Source of the DNA: JAVBSN01 sp031556525
Lineage (GTDB): Bacteria > Bacillota > Clostridia > Lachnospirales > Lachnospiraceae
Length of the DNA: 64,000 nucleotides
Assembly (NCBI GenBank): GCA_031556525.1
Contig: JAVBSS010000031.1
Location: 21,579-85,578 of the forward strand
Direction of reading: 5' to 3'
Made by a program: the position numbers and the translations under genes. Below the pieces are notes generated by a model. That model saw only the letters and a program-made list of their open reading frames with translations. It did no database searches and was not told the DNA's origin. This document shows, piece by piece, positions 49,862-58,977 of the stretch (within the stretch, counting starts at the first letter, position 1; every line of letters begins with the position of its first letter).

Positions 49862-50641
49862 ATGATAAATGAGTTAGGGAAAAAATCGAGAAAAGGTATA
49901 ATTAAATCAATTTTTAAAGTTATCATGTATTGGGCAGTATGGGTGGTACTTCCTGTTGTTGTAGCCGACCTGATAATTAGTTATAATAATGAAATGGAAC
50001 CTAGTCTGCTAGAAGATAAAATTATTATTTCTGTCTTATTAGTATTTACTATAATTTTTCTTGTAGTAATAGTAATTAAGCTAGTGCGATTAATGGGTGG
50101 TTTATATAAGAAAAATTATATGAAGGCAATAGATAAAGCGTTGAAGACAATGACTATGGAGGAAATAGAAGAAGATTATAGGTTGGCAGAAAATTATGGA
50201 CCTAGCCTTAAGATAGGAAGTAAGTTTACATGGTTTTTAAAATCTTCCAAAGAGATGGTAATGCTTATGAATGAAGATTTTGTTTGGGCATATGAGAATA
50301 TTGATGAATTAAAATATTCGGCATATGGTATATTTACATATTTTACAATAAAGAAACAATATTTAATGCTTGTAGATAGACAAAATTATATGTATTCAGT
50401 TCGTATGAAAAACATGGAAATTAAAAATGCATTAACACAATATGCAGTTTGTTGTAAATATATATTAAATGGATATGATGAAGAACTTGAGAGAATGAGA
50501 GTGAAAGATTTTGGTCGCATGGTAAATATGGTAGATCAAAGAAAGCGTGAGCAAAAGGAACGAGAGATAGCAATACAAACATATAATAGACCTAAAGTTG
50601 ATACTACAAAATCAGCAAAAGGATTTAGCTTAAAATTATAA
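49862..50641 (+). CDS. Two-helix membrane protein of unknown function
   Basis: The 259-aa product has a basic N-terminus (KKSRKGIIK), two membrane helices (about residues 20-40 and 55-78), then a cytoplasmic domain of 180 residues. That domain has a PH-like or YcxB-like feel (YRLAENYGPSLKIGSKFTWFLKSSKEMVMLMNEDFVWAY; YFTIKKQYLMLVDRQNYMYSV) and a Lys/Arg-rich tail (DQRKREQKEREIAIQTYNRPK). I cannot name the family. It follows the methyltransferase by 35 bases with CTGGAGGAG as ribosome binding site and may end this operon; no clear terminator was found after it. Confidence 0.6.
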   Translation: MINELGKKSRKGIIKSIFKVIMYWAVWVVLPVVVADLIISYNNEMEPSLLEDKIIISVLLVFTIIFLVVIVIKLVRLMGGLYKKNYMKAIDKALKTMTMEEIEEDYRLAENYGPSLKIGSKFTWFLKSSKEMVMLMNEDFVWAYENIDELKYSAYGIFTYFTIKKQYLMLVDRQNYMYSVRMKNMEIKNALTQYAVCCKYILNGYDEELERMRVKDFGRMVNMVDQRKREQKEREIAIQTYNRPKVDTTKSAKGFSLKL

Positions 50642-50764
50642 TATATAAATTAATAAAAGAAAATAAATAAATATAATGTAAATGTGCTCAAAATACATAT
50701 AAGACAGAATTCTGCCAATAATATAATAATAACGATTAATTATATTATAGAAAGGATGATGGCT

Positions 50765-52252
50765 GTGAAAAATAAACATTTACCTCGTGGCGCAGGAATA
50801 CTACTTCATATATCTAGCTTGCCGTCACCGTATGGGATAGGAACTCTAGGGAAAAGCGCTTATTCATTTGTGGATAAGTTGGTAGAAGCACGTCAAAAAT
50901 ACTGGCAGGTGCTTCCTATAGGTCCGGTAAGTTATGGGGATAGTCCATATCAATCATTTTCGGCATTTGCAGGAAATCCATACTTTATAGATTTGGATAA
51001 GTTGTGTGAAGAAGGATTATTAAATATAGATGATGTACGATGCATTAGCTGGTATGAAAGTGAAGATAGAGTTTCCTATGAAAAAATGTGGAAGCACAGA
51101 TATAAGATTTTAAAACTAGCCCATTTGAAGAGTAAGCATAGAGAAAATGAAGCATTTTGTAGATTTCAAGAAGATAATCAAGATTGGATTGAGGATTATG
51201 CGTTGTTTATGGCGTGCAAACATCATTTCAAAGATAAAGAATGGCTAGCGTGGGACGAAGATATAAAGTTTAGGCAACCTGATGCGGTAGTGAGATATAA
51301 AAAATATTTGGAACATGATATAGATTTTTGGAAGTTTATTCAGTACAAATTCTATGAGCAGTGGAGTAATCTTAGAAAGTATGCCAACAGCAAGGGCATA
51401 AATATAATTGGAGATATTCCGTTATATGTAGCATTAGATAGTGTGGACGTGTGGATAGCGCCACACTTATTTCAACTAGACGAGAATAGGAAGCCCGTTA
51501 ATGTTGCAGGGTGTCCACCGGATGCATTTTCAGAAGAAGGTCAAAAGTGGGGAAATCCATTATATGATTGGAAGGCTATGGAAGTGGAGAGTTTTGCTTG
51601 GTGGAGAAGACGTATAGAAGGATCTGCAAAATTATTTGATATAATAAGAATAGATCATTTTATAGGAATAGTAAGATATTATGCCATCCCTGTTGAGGAC
51701 AGCGGGAAAAATGGATTTTTTGAGTGGGGCCCAGGAGAAAAATTAGTTAAAGTTATAGATGAGGCTACACCAGACACAAAAATAATTGCAGAAGACTTAG
51801 GGGTCATAGTGCCAGAGATTACAGAGTTAATGAAAAAAGCAGGATATCCAGGAATGAAGGTAATGGAGATTGCCTTTGATTGCAATTCGGAAAATGAACA
51901 TTTGCCTCATAACTATACAAGAAATTGTGTAGTATATGGTGGTACACATGATAATGATACATTAGCTGGATTTTATGACAAGATGAGCATTGACAAGTTA
52001 ACATATGCTATAACATATGCAGATATATTAAATGAGAATTGTCTAGTAGATAAAATGTTTAGTATGGCATATAGAAGTATTGCAAATACAGTGATATTTC
52101 AAATGCAAGATATTCTTAAAAAGGATAGCAATGCAAGAATGAATTTTCCATCAACTATAGGAGATAATTGGAGATGGAGAATAAAGGACCATGAATTGAC
52201 AGAGGGGCATTTACAAAAACTAGCAAAATGGGCAGCAATATATGGAAGGTGA
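50765..52252 (+). CDS. malQ: 4-alpha-glucanotransferase (amylomaltase), copy 1
   Basis: The 495-aa GH77 enzyme moves maltooligosaccharide units between glucans. Signatures are GAGILLHISSLPSPYGIGTLG, KYWQVLPIGP, DSPYQSFSAFAGNPYFIDLD, IIGDIPLYVALDSVDVW, VAGCPPDAFSEEGQKWGNPLYDW, IRIDHFIGI (nucleophile Asp region), IIAEDLGVI (acid/base Glu) and YGGTHDNDTLAGF. The start is placed at GTG 50765, 9 bases after GAAAGG; two ATGs at 50756 and 50759 overlap that site, and the second copy aligns from the same point. A close paralogue lies at 53336-54823 with a lipoprotein gene between them. Confidence 0.93.
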   Translation: MKNKHLPRGAGILLHISSLPSPYGIGTLGKSAYSFVDKLVEARQKYWQVLPIGPVSYGDSPYQSFSAFAGNPYFIDLDKLCEEGLLNIDDVRCISWYESEDRVSYEKMWKHRYKILKLAHLKSKHRENEAFCRFQEDNQDWIEDYALFMACKHHFKDKEWLAWDEDIKFRQPDAVVRYKKYLEHDIDFWKFIQYKFYEQWSNLRKYANSKGINIIGDIPLYVALDSVDVWIAPHLFQLDENRKPVNVAGCPPDAFSEEGQKWGNPLYDWKAMEVESFAWWRRRIEGSAKLFDIIRIDHFIGIVRYYAIPVEDSGKNGFFEWGPGEKLVKVIDEATPDTKIIAEDLGVIVPEITELMKKAGYPGMKVMEIAFDCNSENEHLPHNYTRNCVVYGGTHDNDTLAGFYDKMSIDKLTYAITYADILNENCLVDKMFSMAYRSIANTVIFQMQDILKKDSNARMNFPSTIGDNWRWRIKDHELTEGHLQKLAKWAAIYGR

Positions 52253-52276
52253 AAGCATTTTGTAAGAAAATTAGTG

Positions 52277-52305
52277 TTGCCAATAATATAATAAGTTGAT
52301 ATAAT
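52277..52305 (+). promoter_or_regulatory. Promoter of the lipoprotein gene between the malQ copies
   Basis: TTGCCA (52277-52282), 17-base spacer, TATAAT (52300-52305), about 40 bases before the ATG. The string TGCCAATAATATAATAA also occurs before malQ copy 1 at about 50713-50729. Confidence 0.65.
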
Positions 52306-52343
52306 CGATTTGTTTAAAACCAAAGAAATGGGGAGGAAGAATA

Positions 52344-53141
52344 ATGAAAATGAAGAAGATTATAGCGCTTATGCTATGTTGTATGATGATTCTATCACTA
52401 GCAGGATGTCAATTACCTTTGCCAAGGAGAGCTAATCCAGCTACAGCTACAGATTCAGAAGAAGCAACAGAAGAAAAGACAACAGGGGATACAGAAGAAG
52501 AGACAGAGGAAGAAACAGAAGAACCAACTACAGAAGAAGCAAAGAGCACAGGTAATACCGGTGATATAGCAGATGCAGTTGCATTTGGTTCTACATCAGA
52601 AGAAAATACAGTGCCACTTGGTCAATGGTGTGAATTTACAAGATATGCTACAGAAGATAAAATGTATCACACAATATACGTAAGAGTTGTTGGAGTAGTA
52701 ACAGCTACAGATGATGCAGCATATATAGATGAATGTATAGCAGCACATAATGAAGTAGCATATGATTTCCAACAAATAGATTTATCAGAAATAACAATAC
52801 CTTCTGATGTGGAAGCTTGTATTATGGAATACGAAGTTTATGTTCCGGCAGATTTCCCAGCACCTGAATATGGAATGGTAGAGCCAACATTAAGTTTAAG
52901 AGCTTCAAATATAACTGGTGGTGGAATTCCTTCAGCTGATGGTGCATCTACATATATTGGAATGGGAAGTATGGAAGATTTAGAGAATGATATAGAGAAA
53001 TTTGAACCAGGAAATACTTATACTTTTAAGGGACTATTCTTTATGGTTAAGGGATTTGAAGATTATTTATTTGAGGATTATTCTTATGCAGATGGTACCT
53101 CTGAAGGTGATTTAGTTCATTGTTATTGGGCATCACACTAA
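52344..53141 (+). CDS. Lipoprotein with Glu/Thr-rich linker
   Basis: The 265-aa precursor has a lipoprotein signal (KKIIALMLCCMMILSLAGC, lipid attachment at C22). A strongly acidic low-complexity linker (about 38-72, with EETEEETEEPTTEEA) and a C-terminal domain of about 190 residues (VPLGQWCEFTRYATEDKMYHT, YIDECIAAHNEV, VEACIMEYEVYVPADFP, FKGLFFMVKGFEDYLFEDY) follow. The C-terminal domain resembles DUF4352-like exposed beta proteins, but this is a guess. It lies between two malQ genes yet has its own promoter (52277-52305) and terminator (53172-53203), so a link to maltodextrin use is not shown. Confidence 0.75.
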   Translation: MKMKKIIALMLCCMMILSLAGCQLPLPRRANPATATDSEEATEEKTTGDTEEETEEETEEPTTEEAKSTGNTGDIADAVAFGSTSEENTVPLGQWCEFTRYATEDKMYHTIYVRVVGVVTATDDAAYIDECIAAHNEVAYDFQQIDLSEITIPSDVEACIMEYEVYVPADFPAPEYGMVEPTLSLRASNITGGGIPSADGASTYIGMGSMEDLENDIEKFEPGNTYTFKGLFFMVKGFEDYLFEDYSYADGTSEGDLVHCYWASH

Positions 53142-53171
53142 AATAAAATTATATAGTTTATAAAATAATGA

Positions 53172-53203
53172 AAACACCGAGATTTAATTCTTGGTGTTTT
53201 TCT
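53172..53203 (+). terminator. Terminator after the lipoprotein gene
   Basis: AAACACCGAG (53172-53181) pairs with CTTGGTGTTT (53190-53199) with one G-T pair, followed by TTCTT. Confidence 0.75.
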
Positions 53204-53232
53204 TATGTCACAAAACAAATATTGTAAACCTT

Positions 53233-53269
53233 AAAAAATCAACATATATCAAAAATATCTTATATATAC
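53233..53269 (+). promoter_or_regulatory. Shared upstream element of the maltodextrin genes, copy A (malQ2-glgP)
   Basis: The segment around CAACATATATCAAAAATATC matches the one at 62275-62311 before malE at about 32 of 37 positions, far more than other intergenic regions here. It probably is a regulator binding site or activated promoter, with the YesN-type regulator at 58978 the natural candidate. Confidence 0.6.
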
Positions 53270-53335
53270 AACCCAAAATAATCTTGTTAGCATACATATA
53301 AGAACAAAAACTAAATAATAAAAGAGGTGATATTG

Positions 53336-54823
53336 TTGAAAGAAAAACAGCTTACTAGAGGTGCTGGAATACTACTTCATATTTCTAGTTTACCATCGCC
53401 TTATGGTATAGGAACAATGGGAAAGTGTACATACTTATTTATAGATGAATTAGTTAAGGCGGGTCAAAAATATTGGCAAGTATTGCCTATTGGGCCAACA
53501 AGCTATGGCGATAGTCCATATCAATCATTTTCTGCATTTGCAGGAAATCCATACTTTATAGATTTGGATATGCTATGTGAAGAAGGGTTGTTAGACATAG
53601 ATGAGGTAAGATGTGTAGATTGGTGTGATAGTGAAGATAGAGTATCTTATGAAAAATTATGGAACAATAGATATAGAATATTAAGGCAAGGGCACTTAAG
53701 AAGTAAACATAGAGAAAATGAAAGCTATATTAGATTTCAAGAAGAAAATGCAGATTGGTTAGATGATTATAGTTTATTTATGGCTTGTAAAGGACATTTT
53801 AATAACAAAGAATGGCTTTTATGGGATAAGGATATAAGGTTTAGACAGCCTGATGCAATCTGTAGATATAGAAAATATTTAGAGAACGATATAGACTTTT
53901 GGAAATTCATACAATACAAATTTTATGAGCAATGGAATCGTTTGAAGAAATACGCTAATGATAAGAGAATAGAGATAATTGGAGACATTCCAATATATGT
54001 AGCATTAGATAGTGTAGATGTATGGGTGAATCCACATTTATTTCAACTAGATGAAAATAGAAGACCTATTCATGTTGCAGGTTGTCCGCCAGATGCATTT
54101 TCAGACGAGGGGCAAAAATGGGGCAATCCGTTATATGATTGGAAGGCAATGAAGGTAGAGAACTTTGCTTGGTGGAGAAGACGAATGGCAGGTTCAGCCA
54201 AATTGTATGATGTAATTAGAATAGATCATTTTATAGGTATAGTAAGGTATTATTCAATACCTGCTAATGGAAGCGCTAGAAATGGATTCTTTTCTTGGGG
54301 TCCAGGAGAAGACCTTATAAGAGCTATAGATGAATCAACGACTGATGCTAAGATTATAGCAGAGGATTTAGGGGTTGTTGTACCAGAGGTTAATGAGTTG
54401 TTAGTTAAATCAGGATTTCCCGGAATGAAGGTACTGGAATTCGCATTTGATTGCAATACTGAAAATGAACATTTGCCTCACAACTATGTTAAGAATTGTG
54501 TAGCTTATGGTGGGACTCATGATAATGAAACATTAGCAGGATATTATGGCGGATTAGATATAAGAAATCTAGCGTATGCTATGAATTATGTGGGTGCAAG
54601 TAGCAAAAATGATTTGATAGATAAAGTGTTTATTATGGCATACAGGAGTGTTGCAGATACAGTAATATTTCAAATGCAAGATATATTGAAAAAAGATAAT
54701 GAAGCAAGAATGAATTTTCCTTCAACCATAGGGAATAATTGGAGATGGAGATTGTTAGAAGGAGAGTTTACAAAGGAGCATATTGAGAAATTAGGGAAAC
54801 TATCAGTTATATATGGACGTTAA
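53336..54823 (+). CDS. malQ: 4-alpha-glucanotransferase (amylomaltase), copy 2
   Basis: The 495-aa GH77 enzyme is clearly paralogous to copy 1 through the whole length (same motifs: GAGILLHISSLPSPYGIGTMG, IIGDIPIYVALDSVDVWVNPHL, AGCPPDAFSDEGQKWGNPL, IRIDHFIGI, IIAEDLGVVVPEV, GGTHDNETLAG). The start is TTG 53336, preceded by AGAGGTGA; nearby in-frame GTG 53327 overlaps it. It is followed by the phosphorylase gene after 20 bases, so the two are co-transcribed. Together they convert maltodextrins to glucose 1-phosphate and glucose. The shared element at 53233-53269 suggests co-regulation with malE. Confidence 0.93.
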   Translation: MKEKQLTRGAGILLHISSLPSPYGIGTMGKCTYLFIDELVKAGQKYWQVLPIGPTSYGDSPYQSFSAFAGNPYFIDLDMLCEEGLLDIDEVRCVDWCDSEDRVSYEKLWNNRYRILRQGHLRSKHRENESYIRFQEENADWLDDYSLFMACKGHFNNKEWLLWDKDIRFRQPDAICRYRKYLENDIDFWKFIQYKFYEQWNRLKKYANDKRIEIIGDIPIYVALDSVDVWVNPHLFQLDENRRPIHVAGCPPDAFSDEGQKWGNPLYDWKAMKVENFAWWRRRMAGSAKLYDVIRIDHFIGIVRYYSIPANGSARNGFFSWGPGEDLIRAIDESTTDAKIIAEDLGVVVPEVNELLVKSGFPGMKVLEFAFDCNTENEHLPHNYVKNCVAYGGTHDNETLAGYYGGLDIRNLAYAMNYVGASSKNDLIDKVFIMAYRSVADTVIFQMQDILKKDNEARMNFPSTIGNNWRWRLLEGEFTKEHIEKLGKLSVIYGR

Positions 54824-54843
54824 ACAAAATTAGGAGAGAAGAC

Positions 54844-57096
54844 ATGTTAGAAAATTTAGTAATAAACAAATATGGAAAGAGTTTAGGAGAATGTAGTAAT
54901 GAAGAAATCTATATAACTCTTTTGGAACTATGCAAAGATAAGGCTGTGGGTAAAGAAGGGTCTAATTCGAAGAGAAAGTTATACTATGTATCAGCAGAAT
55001 TTTTAATTGGAAAATTACTTAGCAATAATCTAATAAATTTAGGTTTATATGATGAAGTAAGAAATGAGCTTGAAAGTAATGGCAAGAAGATGGCTGATAT
55101 AGAAGAGATTGAAAATGAACCTTCATTAGGTAACGGAGGTCTTGGAAGACTTGCGGCATGTTTTCTTGATTCAATTGCAACGTTAGGTTTAAATGGAGAT
55201 GGAATCGGTCTTAATTATCATTTGGGATTATTTAAGCAAGTATTTGAAAATAACCTACAAAAGGAAACTGCTAATCCATGGATTAATAATAATAGCTGGT
55301 TGACAAGAAAAGAGACATCTTATGAGGTTGCTTTTGGAGATTTTACCGTAAAGTCTGTACTATATGATATAGCAGTAACAGGATATAACAATCAAACAAA
55401 TCAATTGCATTTATTTGATATTGATTCTATAGATGAAACTATAATAGATGATGGAATTAGCTTTGATAAAGAAGAAATTAAGAAGAATCTGACTCTATTT
55501 TTATATCCAGATGACAGTGATGAATATGGTCATTTATTAAGAGTGTATCAACAATACTTTATGGTAAGTAGTGGAGCTCAATTAATCTTAGATGAAGCAA
55601 AGAAAAGAGGTTCTAATTTACATGATCTATCAGATTATGTAGCTATTCAGATAAATGATACACATCCATCTATGATTATTCCTGAGGTTATTAGATTGTT
55701 AGGCAAAGAAGGTATAGATATAGATGAGGCTATTGAAATAGTATCAAAAACATGTGCATATACAAACCATACAATATTGGCAGAGGCATTAGAGAAATGG
55801 CCAATTAAATACTTAGAGAAAGTTGCACCTCAAATTGTACCTATAATTAAAGTGTTAGATAAGAAGATAAGAGAGAAATTTGATGACGAATCAGTATATA
55901 TAATTGATGAAGATGATAGAGTTCACATGGCACATATGGATATTCACTATGGTTATAGTGTAAATGGTGTTGCATATCTTCATACAGAGATACTTAAAAA
56001 TAGTGAGTTAAACAACTTCTATAAGATATATCCAGATAAATTTAATAACAAGACAAATGGTATAACATTTAGAAGATGGCTATTACACTGTAATAAAGAG
56101 TTAACAGCATTTTTAACAGAGAAAATCGGTGACGAATATAAGAAAGATGCCACTAAGTTAGAAGACTTATTAAAATATATTAATGATGAGCAAACATTAG
56201 ATGAATTACTTAATATTAAACATGAGAATAAAAAACACTTAAAAGAATTTCTTGCAGAAACACAAGGAATTAGTATTGACGAAAATTCTATCTATGATAT
56301 TCAAGTTAAGAGATTGCATGAGTATAAGAGACAACAACTTAATGCTTTATATGCAATACACAAGTATCTTGATATTAAAGCAGGGAATATACCAACAACG
56401 CCAATTACCATGATATTTGGAGCAAAGGCAGCACCTGCATACACTATAGCAAAAGATATAATACATCTAATACTTTGCTTACAACAATTAATAGAAAATG
56501 ACCCTAAGGTTAGTCCATATTTCAAAGTAGTAATGATTGAAAACTATAATGTAACAAAAGCAGAAAAAGTAATACCAGCTTGTGATATTTCAGAGCAAAT
56601 TTCTCTAGCATCAAAAGAAGCATCTGGAACAGGTAACATGAAATTTATGTTAAATGGTGCAGTTACTTTAGGAACTATGGATGGAGCTAATGTTGAGATT
56701 AGTCAGCTTGTAGGAGAAGATAATATATATATATTTGGTGAAGATAGTGATAAGGTTATTGATAGATACCAGCGAGAAGATTATTGTTCATCAGACTATT
56801 ATAAAAATTCACCAATAATTAAAGCAGCAGTTGATTTTATAATTAGTGATGAGATGATTGAAATAGGTAAAGAAGATAATCTAAATAGACTATACGAAGA
56901 ACTTATAAATAAAGATTGGTTTATGACTTTCCCTGATATGGAAGATTATATATTAACAAAAGAGAAAGCATATAAAGATTATGAAGATAGAACAGAATGG
57001 GCTAAGAAAATGATAGTTAATATCGCAAAAGCAGGATTCTTTTCATCAGATAGAACAATTGAAGAGTATAACAATGACATTTGGAAATTAGTGTAG
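54844..57096 (+). CDS. glgP: Glycogen/maltodextrin phosphorylase
   Basis: The 750-aa GT35 enzyme releases glucose 1-phosphate from alpha-1,4-glucans. Motifs are LYYVSAEFLIGKLLSNNLINLG, EPSLGNGGLGRLAACFLDSIATL, GLNYHLGLFKQ, QINDTHPSMIIPEVIRLL, NHTILAEALEKW, ITFRRWLLHCN, IYDIQVKRLHEYKRQQLNAL, and the PLP site EASGTGNMKFMLNG with K600. It is somewhat shorter than E. coli MalP/GlgP, lacking N-terminal regulatory residues as is usual in Clostridia. It follows malQ copy 2 directly, with TAGGAGAG as ribosome binding site; a long hairpin follows. Confidence 0.94.
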   Translation: MLENLVINKYGKSLGECSNEEIYITLLELCKDKAVGKEGSNSKRKLYYVSAEFLIGKLLSNNLINLGLYDEVRNELESNGKKMADIEEIENEPSLGNGGLGRLAACFLDSIATLGLNGDGIGLNYHLGLFKQVFENNLQKETANPWINNNSWLTRKETSYEVAFGDFTVKSVLYDIAVTGYNNQTNQLHLFDIDSIDETIIDDGISFDKEEIKKNLTLFLYPDDSDEYGHLLRVYQQYFMVSSGAQLILDEAKKRGSNLHDLSDYVAIQINDTHPSMIIPEVIRLLGKEGIDIDEAIEIVSKTCAYTNHTILAEALEKWPIKYLEKVAPQIVPIIKVLDKKIREKFDDESVYIIDEDDRVHMAHMDIHYGYSVNGVAYLHTEILKNSELNNFYKIYPDKFNNKTNGITFRRWLLHCNKELTAFLTEKIGDEYKKDATKLEDLLKYINDEQTLDELLNIKHENKKHLKEFLAETQGISIDENSIYDIQVKRLHEYKRQQLNALYAIHKYLDIKAGNIPTTPITMIFGAKAAPAYTIAKDIIHLILCLQQLIENDPKVSPYFKVVMIENYNVTKAEKVIPACDISEQISLASKEASGTGNMKFMLNGAVTLGTMDGANVEISQLVGEDNIYIFGEDSDKVIDRYQREDYCSSDYYKNSPIIKAAVDFIISDEMIEIGKEDNLNRLYEELINKDWFMTFPDMEDYILTKEKAYKDYEDRTEWAKKMIVNIAKAGFFSSDRTIEEYNNDIWKLV

Positions 57097-57112
57097 TTAT
57101 TGATTGCAGCTT

Positions 57113-57154
57113 TTATTAGCCTGTGCTTAAAAGATATTAGGCGCAGGCTAATAA
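57113..57154 (+). terminator. Hairpin after the phosphorylase gene
   Basis: TTATTAGCCTGTGC (57113-57126) pairs with GCGCAGGCTAATAA (57141-57154) over 14 bp with one G-T pair. The following TTATTG is a weak T run, so it may terminate only partly or protect the mRNA end. Confidence 0.6.
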
Positions 57155-57204
57155 TTATTGTACAATATAAGTAATATAAATATTAATTGTAGAGGTGATA
57201 TATT

Positions 57205-58851
57205 ATGAATAAATGGTGGCATAGAAGTGCAATATATCAAATATATCCTAGAAGTTTTATGGATAGTAATGGAGACGGAATAGGAGATATATTAGGAATA
57301 GTAAGTAAGCTGGATTACATAAAAATGCTAGGTGTAGATGCTATTTGGCTGAGCCCAGTATTTGCGTCACCTAATGATGATAATGGATATGATATAAGTG
57401 ATTATAGAGATATAATGCCTGAGTTTGGAACAATGGAAGATATGGAATTACTTATAACAGAAAGTGAAAAAAGAGGAATAAAAATAATAGTTGATCTGGT
57501 ACTTAACCATACCTCTGACGAACATAAATGGTTTGTGGAAGCCAAGAGCTCTATAGATAATAAGTATAGAGATTATTATATTTGGAGAGATCCTGTTGAT
57601 GGACATGAGCCAAATGATATAGGTTCAATGTTTTCTGGAAGTGCATGGGAATATGATGAAAGTAGTGGACAATATTATCTACATATATTTAGTAAAAAAC
57701 AACCTGACCTAAACTGGGAGAATGAAGCAGTTAGAAAGGAAGCAATAGATATAGTTAACTTCTGGATAGACAAAGGCGTTGGTGGTTTTAGACTAGATGT
57801 GATAGAATTAATAGGTAAGATGCCTGATAAAAACATAACAGCAAATGGCCCTAGATTGCATGATTATATTAGGGAAATTAATCAGAATGCTTTTAGTAGA
57901 AAAGACCTATTAACTGTTGGCGAATGTTGGTGTGCTGATGAGGAAATAGGTAAACTATATAGTAATCCTACTAGAGAAGAATTATCTATGATATTTCAGT
58001 TTGAACATATGACAATAGATGAGCAAGAAGGAAAAGGTAAATGGTATCTTGCGAATTTAGACTTTATAAGATTAAAAGAAGTACTTAACAAATGGCAAAA
58101 AGCATTTAATGGAGATGGCTGGAATAGTTTGTTCTGGAATAATCATGACTTGCCAAGAATAATATCCAGGTTTGGAAATGACGGTGAATATAGAGTTCTA
58201 AGTGGAAAGATGTTGGCAACCTTGTTGCATGGTATGAAGGGAACGCCATATATATATCAAGGTGAAGAAATAGGAATGACTAATGTTAGATTTTCTAGCA
58301 TAGATGATTATAGAGATATTGAAATATTAAATATGTATAAGGATAGAATATCAAAGGGAGAATCTCATGATGTAATTATGGAATCCATATATGCAAAGGG
58401 AAGAGATAATGCAAGAACTCCTATGCAGTGGAATAGTGAAGATTATGCAGGATTTAGCACAACATTACCTTGGATTGCAGTAAATGATAATTATACTAAT
58501 ATTAATGTTGAAGCTACACTAGCAGATAAAGATTCAATATTTTATCATTACCAAAAGTTAGTGAAGTTAAGAAAAGAAAAAAACGTAATTGTATATGGAG
58601 ACTTTACTATGATATTTAGTAATCATAGAGAAGTATTTGCATATGTAAGAAGTCTTGGAGAAGATAGAATATTAGTGGTATGTAATTTCTATAGTAGCAA
58701 CGTACAGATTAATATTAAAAATGAACTTAAGAAAATAGATATAGCAGTGGATAAGGTAGATATAATTCTAAGTAATTATAATGATAGTAGTGTAGATATG
58801 AATAATGTTTTGTTGAGACCGTATGAGGCGGTAATTTATGAACTAAACTGA
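57205..58851 (+). CDS. malL: GH13 alpha-glucosidase (oligo-1,6-glucosidase type)
   Basis: The 548-aa enzyme cleaves terminal alpha-glucosyl links in isomalto- or maltooligosaccharides. GH13 motifs are DLVLNHTSDEH (region I), GFRLDVIELI with nucleophile D198, TVGECW with acid/base E240, FWNNHDLPRII with transition-state Asp D315, and the subfamily marker QPDLNWEN. WWHRSAIYQIYPRSFMDSNGDGIGD is the usual start. No signal peptide is present, so it acts on imported sugars. It has AGAGGTGA upstream and stands between glgP and the two-component genes. Confidence 0.92.
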   Translation: MNKWWHRSAIYQIYPRSFMDSNGDGIGDILGIVSKLDYIKMLGVDAIWLSPVFASPNDDNGYDISDYRDIMPEFGTMEDMELLITESEKRGIKIIVDLVLNHTSDEHKWFVEAKSSIDNKYRDYYIWRDPVDGHEPNDIGSMFSGSAWEYDESSGQYYLHIFSKKQPDLNWENEAVRKEAIDIVNFWIDKGVGGFRLDVIELIGKMPDKNITANGPRLHDYIREINQNAFSRKDLLTVGECWCADEEIGKLYSNPTREELSMIFQFEHMTIDEQEGKGKWYLANLDFIRLKEVLNKWQKAFNGDGWNSLFWNNHDLPRIISRFGNDGEYRVLSGKMLATLLHGMKGTPYIYQGEEIGMTNVRFSSIDDYRDIEILNMYKDRISKGESHDVIMESIYAKGRDNARTPMQWNSEDYAGFSTTLPWIAVNDNYTNINVEATLADKDSIFYHYQKLVKLRKEKNVIVYGDFTMIFSNHREVFAYVRSLGEDRILVVCNFYSSNVQINIKNELKKIDIAVDKVDIILSNYNDSSVDMNNVLLRPYEAVIYELN

Positions 58852-58872
58852 TAACACAATCTTTGCATTGAC

Positions 58873-58931
58873 TTCGATAGTACCTCAGTCAATTACAAGA
58901 TACGGCTACGACTAGGTTCGATAATACCTCA
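58873..58931 (+). repeat. Direct repeat before the yesN-like gene
   Basis: TTCGATAGTACCTCA (58873-58887) and TTCGATAATACCTCA (58917-58931) differ at one base and start 44 bases apart (four helix turns) in the 126-base region between malL and the regulator gene. Possible operator; related AGTACCTCA also occurs once at about 10872-10880. Confidence 0.6.
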
Positions 58932-58977
58932 CCAAGTTTTCTGCCAGTCGTTAAGTGATAATAGTAGGAGGATTAGC

